Shown here piece after piece: positions 40,104-46,537 of a stretch of 46,537 nt of DNA (the first letter of the stretch is position 1; every line of letters begins with the position of its first letter). A model generated the notes under the pieces. It saw only the letters and a list, made by a program, of their open reading frames with translations. It did no database searches and was not told the DNA's origin. A program made the translations under genes and the position numbers. The stretch comes from Candidatus Mediterraneibacter surreyensis (lineage in GTDB: Bacteria > Bacillota > Clostridia > Lachnospirales > Lachnospiraceae), in the NCBI GenBank assembly GCA_019118885.1, contig DWYB01000004.1, forward strand, positions 1 through 46,537, in the 5' to 3' direction.

Positions 40104-40132
40104 TAAAAAGGCCAGCCGTTCCCGGCTGGTCT
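40104..40132 (-). terminator. Terminator of the FGGY kinase gene
   Basis: Minus strand AGACCAGCCG-ggaa-CGGCTGGCCT followed by TTTTTAG. Ten base pairs with one G-T wobble; a textbook intrinsic terminator 29 bp after the stop codon. Confidence 0.88.
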
Positions 40133-40160
40133 TCCCTAAAATACTCCACACTATTCTCTT

Positions 40161-41717
40161 TTACAGATGTTCCACCGTATTTCTCAGAGATTTCAGATCC
40201 TGATCAAGGTGCTGATACATATCTACATAATACGGATAAAGTTTATCATAGGCATCCGCCCACTCGTCTACAGGCTGAATGATCTCGTTTACTTTTACGA
40301 TCTGCTGTACTGCTTTCGTAAGATCCGGGAATACTCCAACCTTATGTCCGACGATCAGAGCGTCTCCCACCGGTACGTCTCCCGACTTGTCATCGAGAAG
40401 ATATACAGGCATGCGGAGCATGGAAGCCTTGATCATTGACCAGGTACGGCTCTTTGCACCACCGCCGCAGATACGCAGGGTATCAGCTTTTGCTCCGGAC
40501 GCTTTTACTGTTTCCATAACATGTCTCAGCGCATATGCCGTTCCTTCAAATACAGAACGTACAAGATCTGCTCTTGTCATATCCATTCCCATTCCGATAA
40601 ACATTCCTCTTGCATATTCATTCCACAGAGGAGCTCGCTCTCCGAGGAGATACGGGAAGAAATACAGTCCGTTAGAGCCCGGCTTTGACTCCAGCGCCAA
40701 TTCGTTTAAATAAGTATATATATTCAGATTATGTTTCTCTGCATACTCTCTTTCCTCTGCCGCCATTTTCTCGATAAACCATTTCAGCGCCGCGCCGCTG
40801 GTCTGGATCGGAGCATCAAATACCCACGGCATTCCGTCTATTGCGCATGGTTTTGTGACAACAGGGATATCCGGAGCGCTCTTCACATCGCTTCCTACAA
40901 ATACAAGGGAAGTAGTTCCTGAAGATTCTCCTGCTTCTCCCAGACGGCTCATGCCTGTCGCATACATGGAAGCCATTGCATCGCTGCAGCCGGCAACAAC
41001 CGGGATTCCGGAAATCAGGCCCGTCTCTTTAGCTGCCTCCTCTGTCACGGTTCCTATGATCTCATTGACCAGATACAGCTTCGGGAGCATTGCATCCAGA
41101 TCAACTCCGATCACATCCCCAATCTCTTTTGACCAGTTCATTGTCTTGATATCCAGGCACTGTGTTCTTGTCGCCTGATCGATATCCATTGTCATCTTTC
41201 CTGTGAGCTTATAGTTTATATAAGAGCTCGCCTGAAGAAAACATGCTGTCCTGGCAAACAGTTCCGGTTCATGTTTCTTGAACCAAAGTATTTTATTCGG
41301 AAGAAAAGCCACAGCCGGCTGTCCTCCTACGATAGTAACAAATCTGTCGAATCCTATCTTATCTACTATATAATGAAGCTCTGCTGCGGATCTGTTGTCC
41401 TGATATGTCATGGCATTGCGCAGCGGCACGCCGTTTGCGTCCACCGGAAGCATTGTTACGGTATGTGAGCTTATAGAAATACCTCGAATACGTTTTACGA
41501 CATCGCTGCCCGCTTTCTCTGCGAGAGTGCGGAAGATATCTACTGTATTTGACCACCATTCATTCGCATCCTGTTCCTGCATGTTGGGTCCCGGTGATAA
41601 AAAGCGGCTGGGCCTGCTTGCTTCTGCAACTGTTGTTCCATCTTCTCCGAGGATCACTGCTTTAATATTAGTAGTACCGCAGTCCATTCCAAGAAGATAA
41701 TTCTCTATTTTTGCCAT
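40161..41717 (-). CDS. FGGY-family carbohydrate kinase, substrate unknown
   Basis: A 518-aa kinase. The phosphate-binding start is YLLGMDCGTTNIKAVILGEDG; the catalytic Asp is in VVAGCSDAMASMYATG; the C-terminal signature is TLRICGGGAKSRTWSMIKASML. In place of the xylulokinase GQMHG it has GISISSHTVTMLPVD and YQDNRSAAE, so the substrate differs from that of xylB; ketohexose or deoxy-sugar kinases are possible. GGAGGG lies 9 nt before the ATG. It is divergent from the zinc dehydrogenase gene, suggesting joint regulation and a pathway polyol to ketose to ketose phosphate. The leader is structured. Confidence 0.85.
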   Translation of the reverse strand: MAKIENYLLGMDCGTTNIKAVILGEDGTTVAEASRPSRFLSPGPNMQEQDANEWWSNTVDIFRTLAEKAGSDVVKRIRGISISSHTVTMLPVDANGVPLRNAMTYQDNRSAAELHYIVDKIGFDRFVTIVGGQPAVAFLPNKILWFKKHEPELFARTACFLQASSYINYKLTGKMTMDIDQATRTQCLDIKTMNWSKEIGDVIGVDLDAMLPKLYLVNEIIGTVTEEAAKETGLISGIPVVAGCSDAMASMYATGMSRLGEAGESSGTTSLVFVGSDVKSAPDIPVVTKPCAIDGMPWVFDAPIQTSGAALKWFIEKMAAEEREYAEKHNLNIYTYLNELALESKPGSNGLYFFPYLLGERAPLWNEYARGMFIGMGMDMTRADLVRSVFEGTAYALRHVMETVKASGAKADTLRICGGGAKSRTWSMIKASMLRMPVYLLDDKSGDVPVGDALIVGHKVGVFPDLTKAVQQIVKVNEIIQPVDEWADAYDKLYPYYVDMYQHLDQDLKSLRNTVEHL

Positions 41718-41781
41718 ATCTTATTTCCCTCCAATAGAAATTCTTTGGGTGTTCCGGAACTCAAAGCTACAAACTTTATAT

Positions 41782-41890
41782 TTGTTATATCAAGAATAAC
41801 AAAAACAATACATTTCCACAAAAGGACTTTTTCCTCATCTATCTGGAAATTTCTGACCTGTTTTTCGGACAGGCCTAAACGAAGTCCTTT
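41782..41890 (-). promoter_or_regulatory. Structured leader of the FGGY kinase gene
   Basis: Minus strand: AAAGGACTT and AAGTCCTTT (about 41818-41890) form a 9-bp stem enclosing CCTGT-n7-ACAGG. An alternative pairing exists between GGAAGAAATTTTCTGA upstream and TCAGAAATTTCC. A palindrome TTGTTAT-n7-ATAACAA lies at 41782-41802. Mutually exclusive stems hint at attenuation; no ligand class recognised. Confidence 0.35.
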
Positions 41891-41937
41891 CTCCTTTTTC
41901 AGAAAATTTCTTCCACAATATAGCGGCAATTTTGCGT

Positions 41938-41966
41938 TTGAAAGTGCTTTTTCAGACAGATATACT
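41938..41966 (+). promoter_or_regulatory. Promoter of the zinc dehydrogenase gene
   Basis: -35 TTGAAA (41938-41943), 17-nt spacer, -10 TATACT (41961-41966); start codon 30 bp downstream with AGGAG between. Confidence 0.7.
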
Positions 41967-41995
41967 GGAATCGAACAGAAAGGAGTTGTTTAAAA

Positions 41996-43045
41996 ATGAA
42001 AATGAAAGCAGCATTAATGTATGGACCAAACGACATCAGAGTAGAGGAGACAGACAAGCCGGAATGCCCGTCAGACGGACTTATATTAAAGATCATGTCC
42101 GTAGGACTGTGCGGATCTGATATCAGAAATTTAACGACAGACTCAAGAAAGGGAAATTATCCTTTTATCTATGGGCACGAGATCGTAGGATATGTAGATG
42201 AAGTAGGAAAAGACGAGACAAAATATAAAGTAGGCGACCGTCTCTTCCTCTTCCCCGGTACATATTGTATGGAATGTGACGAATGTATCAGCGGACACAG
42301 CGAGAACTGCTCCAACACAGAGGTCAGCAAACTTGCGGGAACAGGCGGTTTTGCTCAGTATGTTGCGGTAAGCGGCGAGAAAATCCGCAGAGGCGGCATC
42401 TATGAGATTCCGGACGACGTATCCTTTGATGCGGCAAGCCTTGGCGAGCCTCTTACTTCTGTATTCGCCTGCCTGGAAAATGTCAAAGTAGGATATCCCG
42501 ATACACTTGTTATCATCGGCGCGGGTCCTATCGGATGCTTCATGGCACAGCTTGCAAAGATCCGCGGCGCTCAGAAAGTCATCATGCTCGATCTGAACGA
42601 CAAACGTCTTGAAATGTCCAAGCAGTTCGGTGTAGACGTCACAGTCAACAGTTCAAAAGAGGATCCGATCGAAGCCGTACAGAAACTGACCAACGGGAAA
42701 GGCGCTGACAAAGTCATCTCAGCAACACCTGCAAACGCTACTCAGACACAGAGCATCCACATGGTTAAAAAAGGCGGTCTTGTAGTATTCTTCGGCGGTG
42801 TACCGAAGGGATCCATGACAGAGCTTGACTGCAACCTGATCCACTATAACAACATCTGGATCAAAGGCCACTTCGGAGCCTCCTACAGCCAGTCAAAGCG
42901 TGCCTTCCAGCTGGCGATCTCTCCGACATTCCCGACGGAGAAATTCATCACTCACATCCTTCCGCTTGACAAGATCAACGAAGGAATCCAGCTTACAAAG
43001 ACAGGCGAAGCTATCAAGGTAGTCCTTCATCCATGGGATGAATAA
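41996..43045 (+). CDS. Zinc-dependent alcohol/polyol dehydrogenase
   Basis: A 349-aa medium-chain dehydrogenase of the sorbitol/threonine dehydrogenase type. Catalytic zinc ligands are Cys39 (GLCGSD) and His61-Glu62 (YGHEIVG). The structural zinc is held by four cysteines (91, 94, 97, 105 in YCMECDECISGHSENC). The nucleotide site is IIGAGPIGCF with an acidic residue in MLDLNDKRLE, indicating NAD+ preference. It likely oxidises a polyol or sugar alcohol to the ketose phosphorylated by the divergent FGGY kinase; the exact substrate is unknown. Confidence 0.9.
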   Translation: MKMKAALMYGPNDIRVEETDKPECPSDGLILKIMSVGLCGSDIRNLTTDSRKGNYPFIYGHEIVGYVDEVGKDETKYKVGDRLFLFPGTYCMECDECISGHSENCSNTEVSKLAGTGGFAQYVAVSGEKIRRGGIYEIPDDVSFDAASLGEPLTSVFACLENVKVGYPDTLVIIGAGPIGCFMAQLAKIRGAQKVIMLDLNDKRLEMSKQFGVDVTVNSSKEDPIEAVQKLTNGKGADKVISATPANATQTQSIHMVKKGGLVVFFGGVPKGSMTELDCNLIHYNNIWIKGHFGASYSQSKRAFQLAISPTFPTEKFITHILPLDKINEGIQLTKTGEAIKVVLHPWDE

Positions 43046-43100
43046 AAATACATAAAACCATTCCATTATTTGTGTGTATAAATCTTCTCTTCCAAATCAA

Positions 43101-43129
43101 AAGCGCTGTCGCATCATGCGGCAGCGCTT
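43101..43129. terminator. Bidirectional terminator between convergent genes
   Basis: AAGCGCTGTCGCA (43101-43113) and TGCGGCAGCGCTT (43117-43129) pair over 13 bp with one wobble around a 3-nt loop, between the dehydrogenase (plus) and the HAD hydrolase (minus). Confidence 0.8.
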
Positions 43130-43132
43130 AAA

Positions 43133-43930
43133 TCATTCAATCAGACCTTCATGCACAAACGCCTTCCATATCCCGTCCTCTTTTACAGAATCCGTCACGT
43201 AATCCGCCTTCTCTTTCACACTCTCCGGCGCATTTCCCATAGCAATGCCTCTTCCCGCAAGAGAGAGCATTTCCAGATCATTAGTGCTGTCTCCTACTCC
43301 GATCACATCTTCCCTGGCGAATCCTGAAGCTTTCAGGACAGCCTGTATTCCTCTGGCTTTACTGACGTCAGGTGGCGTGATCTCAGCCGCCCAGCCGCTC
43401 CCAAAAGGCGCGCTCAGTTCCACGATATGGAATACATGCTCCCACTTCTCCATCATCTCCTCCCGCAGTTCCCGTTGACAGAAAACGACCAGCTTGTCCA
43501 CCTGATCCACATCCGTCACTGTCTCCACGAGCACCGGGCGGATTATATCTGTCTCGCAGACTCCCGTTACCGCTTTATATCTTTCCCAGTCGCTTTTCAG
43601 AAGATACGTATGCCTGTGATTTTCCATCTCCACAATGCAGTCATTTTTTAAGAGCCACACCATGAATTCCATGTACAGTGTTATGCTGAATACACAGTGT
43701 GAAACGCATTCTCCCTCATACTCGGCATAGCTTCCCGAGCTTGCTACTACTCCGTCGAATCCGATATCCAGCACTCTTTTTTCAATGCGGGGATATGGCC
43801 TGCCCGTGCTCAGACATACCTTATGGCCGTTCTTCTGCGCTTCATGTATGGCTTTTACAGCGCTTTCGGGTATTGTGCCGTCGAAATCCCTTATCGTACC
43901 GTCGATATCCAAAAAAATAATTTTTCTCAT
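43133..43930 (-). CDS. Cof-type HAD-IIB hydrolase
   Basis: A 265-aa HAD phosphatase. Motif I FLDIDGTIRDFDG (nucleophile Asp8), motif II LSTGRPYPR, the type IIB cap in the middle, and motif IV with VIGVGDSTNDLEML. Members dephosphorylate sugar phosphates, phosphorylated cofactors or pyridoxal phosphate. Sugar phosphate is plausible here given the FGGY kinase and dehydrogenase next door, but the family is promiscuous. GAGG lies 8 nt before the ATG. Confidence 0.9.
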   Translation of the reverse strand: MRKIIFLDIDGTIRDFDGTIPESAVKAIHEAQKNGHKVCLSTGRPYPRIEKRVLDIGFDGVVASSGSYAEYEGECVSHCVFSITLYMEFMVWLLKNDCIVEMENHRHTYLLKSDWERYKAVTGVCETDIIRPVLVETVTDVDQVDKLVVFCQRELREEMMEKWEHVFHIVELSAPFGSGWAAEITPPDVSKARGIQAVLKASGFAREDVIGVGDSTNDLEMLSLAGRGIAMGNAPESVKEKADYVTDSVKEDGIWKAFVHEGLIE

Positions 43931-43977
43931 AGGAATGTCCTCACCTTTCCCGGAATTGTTTATATGTTTATATACTG

Positions 43978-44007
43978 AAGAAAACCAGGCTTACACCTGG
44001 TTTTCTT
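43978..44007 (-). terminator. Terminator of the MFS transporter operon
   Basis: Perfect 12-bp arms AAGAAAACCAGG (43978-43989) and CCTGGTTTTCTT (43996-44007), 6-nt loop, downstream of the MFS stop codon and upstream of the HAD gene. Confidence 0.8.
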
Positions 44008-44053
44008 TTGGCATAACAGCCATTATGAATATGTATTGCTTGAATTTTCCAGC

Positions 44054-45232
44054 TTAATCATTCTGTGAATCCAGCGCCTGAGCATCAGTAGTAGGAGCTT
44101 TCACACATGCGATAATACCGATGATTGCAAGAGCGATCGCTGAGATGATGAAACGGTTTGCGATATCATCTCCCATTACAGATGCCATTGCATTTACGAT
44201 ATAAGCGGAAATAAAGTTTCCTACATTATATGTAGCAGATACGATAGCGATAGCCAGGGAAGCCTGAGCCGCCGGAACCATGTTCGCCGCGAATGTAACT
44301 GCACCCGGATTACGGATAGCAAAACCAAATCCTACGATCACAGCGCCCACGCAGATAACCGGAAGGCTTGTGGAGAAACCAACCATGGCTGTTCCTATTG
44401 CCATCAGGATGATTGCAGCGCCGATCGTAAATCTCTTGAAGATCTTAACTGTATTTCCAAGTACAAGCCCTCCGACGATACCTACGACCTGCATGATAGA
44501 GGAAACAGTACCTGCTGTAGAAGCGTCTCCGATTCCGTTTCTGTCGATGTACATCGCAATGTTTGTGTTAAATGTAGCTACGAAAATACCTGTGATCAGA
44601 CAGAGCACTCCGAAGTAAACCATGCTTCCGGAAATGCCGGCTTTTGTTTTTTCTGTCTGCTGAACTACCTCTCCCTTCGGCACTGTCAGAAGTACGATGA
44701 TGATGATCGGGATACAGATCAGGAATACAAGGTATCCTCTGTGCCATCCTGCCATTGCCGTAAAGAGACCGCTTCCCTTTGCGATGATGGCGCCGCCGAT
44801 ACTTACGAATATAGACTGGAATCCCATCATACGTGACTTGTCAATACCTGTAAAGTAATCTGAGATCAGTGAGGAACTTACAACTACGACCAGTGACAGA
44901 CCTGCACCGATCACAACGCTTGCCGCATAGAGCATCCAAAGCTGTGAATTCAGGAACTGAGGCATAAAACCACCGATCAGCATGAGTACTGTACCGATCA
45001 CTGCGATATTTCTCTTTGTGATCTTTGGCTCAAGCAGCGGCTCGATGAACATCATCGGCAGTGTTGTAAGATTGATAAGTGTCAGTACGATCTGTATGGC
45101 AGAATCGCTTGCCTCCGGGAAAGATTTCCCCACCTCTGCCAGGATTGGTGACAGAGAGCTGTTACAGGACATTGTCAGTGACATGATCAGAAGTCCTGCC
45201 GCTATTACCTTTTTGCTTTTTCCTTGAGACAT
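44054..45232 (-). CDS. MFS transporter
   Basis: A 392-aa integral membrane protein with about 12 hydrophobic helices in two halves. After helix 1 it has the sequence SPILAEVGKSFPEAS and later LISDYFTGIDKSRMMGFQS, a loop 2-3/4-5 pattern of the drug/solute MFS type. The second half shows AIRNPGAVTFAANMVPAAQ. The substrate is unknown. As it is co-transcribed with a 2-hydroxyacid dehydrogenase and a flavin oxidoreductase, import of an organic or aromatic acid, or exchange of substrate and reduced product, is a reasonable guess. Twenty-seven bp separate it from the dehydrogenase gene. Confidence 0.85.
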   Translation of the reverse strand: MSQGKSKKVIAAGLLIMSLTMSCNSSLSPILAEVGKSFPEASDSAIQIVLTLINLTTLPMMFIEPLLEPKITKRNIAVIGTVLMLIGGFMPQFLNSQLWMLYAASVVIGAGLSLVVVVSSSLISDYFTGIDKSRMMGFQSIFVSIGGAIIAKGSGLFTAMAGWHRGYLVFLICIPIIIIVLLTVPKGEVVQQTEKTKAGISGSMVYFGVLCLITGIFVATFNTNIAMYIDRNGIGDASTAGTVSSIMQVVGIVGGLVLGNTVKIFKRFTIGAAIILMAIGTAMVGFSTSLPVICVGAVIVGFGFAIRNPGAVTFAANMVPAAQASLAIAIVSATYNVGNFISAYIVNAMASVMGDDIANRFIISAIALAIIGIIACVKAPTTDAQALDSQND

Positions 45233-45259
45233 TTTCTCTCCTCCTTTTATTCTCTTGTA

Positions 45260-46309
45260 TTATCTTTTCCAGATATATTTTCTGTCTTCGCCCTTCAGAT
45301 AAGCCAGAACTTCCTGTGACATCATCTCACCGGACCAGTTGTCAACATCCGTTGTAAGACCTGCCATATGCGGCGTACATACAACATTCCTCATGGAAAG
45401 GAGCGGATGATTAGCCGGAACAGGCTCTTTCCAGTACACATCGATTGCCGCGCCTGCGATCTCTTTGTTCTGCAGAGCTTCTACGAAATCTTTCTGATCG
45501 ATGACTGCAGCTCTTGCCGTATTGATCAGGATTGCCGTCGGTTTCATCTTGGAGAACCAGTCTTTGTTAACGATACCCTTTGTAGAATCCAGTACCGGAA
45601 GGTGGATGCTTACCATGTCGCTCTCTGAGAGCATTGTGTCAAGATCTACCGCTTTCGCGCCGTCCGCCTCGATCTTCTCAGCCGGAAGATACGGATCGTA
45701 AGCAAGTATCTCCATTCCGAACGCTTTCGCGCGTACAGCCACCTCGCGGCCGATAGCGCCGTATCCCGCGATACCGAGTTTCTTTCCGTAGAGTTCGAAG
45801 CCGATGCCGTAATCTGTGTACGGATGCTTCTCATCCAGCGGACCCCAGATCACGTTCTTTACATCCGGCACATCATAGATATCATCTACAGGCTCGCCCA
45901 GGTGCTCGCCTTTCTGAAGTCCTGTGGCAGCCAGAGTGATCTTTCTGGCAACTGCAAGCATAAGTCCGATATTGTACTCGGCAACCGCTACACGGTTACG
46001 TCCCGGAGTGTAGGAAAGCGGGATACCTGCTGCCTTAAGCACTTCGTTATCAACAGTTACCGGTGTTCCTTTTGCCACACCGATGAATTTCATACCGGAA
46101 TCGATCCACTCTTTCAGAGTGTCCGCACCGGCGTTCTCATCACCGAGAACAACGATTTCATAACCTTTACATTCTTCTCTTGTCATATCCTCTGTGACAT
46201 TTCCCTTGCCGTGTTTGAGTTCTCCGGCGATCGTGATATCACAGTATTCTTCTATTTCCTGCCTTCTCTTTTCCGGCAGCTGTGTACATAAAACCAATTT
46301 TTTCTTCAT
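45260..46309 (-). CDS. D-isomer specific 2-hydroxyacid dehydrogenase
   Basis: A 349-aa NAD-dependent dehydrogenase. The nucleotide fold is LGIAGYGAIGREVAVRAKAFGME, the catalytic Arg is in ILINTARAAVID, and the His is in VVCTPHMAGLT. It is like phosphoglycerate dehydrogenase/hydroxypyruvate reductase but lacks the C-terminal ACT domain of SerA. It should reduce a 2-oxo acid to a D-2-hydroxy acid or the reverse. The ATG at 46309 follows AGGAGG at 11-12 nt; a GTG four codons upstream lies too close to the Shine-Dalgarno. It begins 21 bp after the flavin oxidoreductase gene. Confidence 0.88.
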   Translation of the reverse strand: MKKKLVLCTQLPEKRRQEIEEYCDITIAGELKHGKGNVTEDMTREECKGYEIVVLGDENAGADTLKEWIDSGMKFIGVAKGTPVTVDNEVLKAAGIPLSYTPGRNRVAVAEYNIGLMLAVARKITLAATGLQKGEHLGEPVDDIYDVPDVKNVIWGPLDEKHPYTDYGIGFELYGKKLGIAGYGAIGREVAVRAKAFGMEILAYDPYLPAEKIEADGAKAVDLDTMLSESDMVSIHLPVLDSTKGIVNKDWFSKMKPTAILINTARAAVIDQKDFVEALQNKEIAGAAIDVYWKEPVPANHPLLSMRNVVCTPHMAGLTTDVDNWSGEMMSQEVLAYLKGEDRKYIWKR

Positions 46310-46330
46310 AATGATTTTCACCCTCCTGTT

Positions 46331-46537
46331 TTATACTCTGAGCGCACTGTAATACGCCGTATTCATGGCGTCGTAGATCTTTCCTACTTTCTTACAGTCG
46401 CCGATAATGTAATATTCATCTACAAGATCTGTAAGGGCATCCACTTTATCCCATGGTGATCTGAATCCGAGTGCGCATACAACGGTATCCGCTTCAAGGA
46501 GCAGATCTTTCCCGTCCTTCTCGCAAAGGACTCCTTC
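46331..46537 (-). CDS. Flavin/NADH oxidoreductase (old yellow enzyme/2,4-dienoyl-CoA reductase-like), C-terminal part
   Basis: Only the last 68 residues are in the window; the start lies to the right. The tail reads LLLEADTVVCALGFRSPWD, then DEYYIIGDCKKVGKIYDAMNTAY, ending at TAA (46331-46333). This is the NAD(P)/FAD-binding end of multidomain enoate reductases such as FadH and related old yellow enzymes. They reduce activated C=C bonds. It is the first visible gene of the operon with the hydroxyacid dehydrogenase and MFS transporter. Confidence 0.8.
   Translation of the reverse strand, partial: EGVLCEKDGKDLLLEADTVVCALGFRSPWDKVDALTDLVDEYYIIGDCKKVGKIYDAMNTAYYSALRV

Noticed and set aside
44054-46537. 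Bile-acid (bai) type operon
   Set aside because: A flavin oxidoreductase plus MFS carrier recalls bai genes, but no bai dehydratase, CoA ligase or CoA transferase is present; similarity is only at family level.

Overview
The window looks like a chromosomal segment of a Gram-positive gut anaerobe of the Lachnospiraceae type (Clostridia). The evidence is gene content and style, not a marker gene: a Wzy-type capsule/EPS locus headed by CpsB/C/D-like phosphorelay genes, a LoaP-type NusG paralogue, an LCP ligase, a polyamine operon with the carboxyspermidine route, strong AGGAGG ribosome binding sites, and IS982 and possible IS21 relics. Most of it appears near 45-50% G+C. About 3.0-12.3 kb is far more AT-rich.

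Layout. (1) 1-425: putative IS21-type end, a gene relic and the terminator of ugd. (2) 426-20547, all minus strand: a capsule/EPS operon running from right to left. Tandem promoters near 20.5 kb drive cpsB-cpsC-cpsD, an LCP ligase, a 40-aa membrane peptide and a UDP-sugar 4,6-dehydratase. Then come a structured intergenic element, loaP, a hairpin plus terminator, an aminotransferase and the initiating sugar transferase. A low-G+C cassette follows, with four GT2 glycosyltransferases, an acyltransferase, Wzy, a pyruvyl transferase-like protein and a flippase. A degenerate IS982 and ugd close the region. The genes together suggest a polymer started on a 4-amino-4,6-dideoxy-HexNAc-like sugar, possibly containing hexuronic acid and pyruvate, flipped, polymerised and attached by LCP.

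(3) 20615-26640, minus: speA-speE-speB-CASDH-CASDC, a polyamine operon with a long leader ending in a terminator. (4) 26657-31297, minus: a CapA-like phosphatase and a two-component system. (5) 31640-31893: a previously unmarked compact locus that reads as a type I toxin-antitoxin module, with a 31-aa hydrophobic toxin ORF, a shared bidirectional terminator and a convergent strong promoter for an antisense RNA. (6) 31924-38199: an XRE-HTH/PfkB-kinase fusion, xylulokinase, an L-fucose-isomerase-like protein, a DUF4867-like protein and an AraC regulator, with a cluster of palindromic repeats before xylB. (7) 38386-46537: GH25-LysM lysozyme, a hypothetical protein with twin operator-like palindromes, a second FGGY kinase, a zinc dehydrogenase, a HAD phosphatase, and an operon of flavin oxidoreductase (cut by the window edge), 2-hydroxyacid dehydrogenase and MFS transporter.

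All calls come from reading the sequence and translations. No database search was run.
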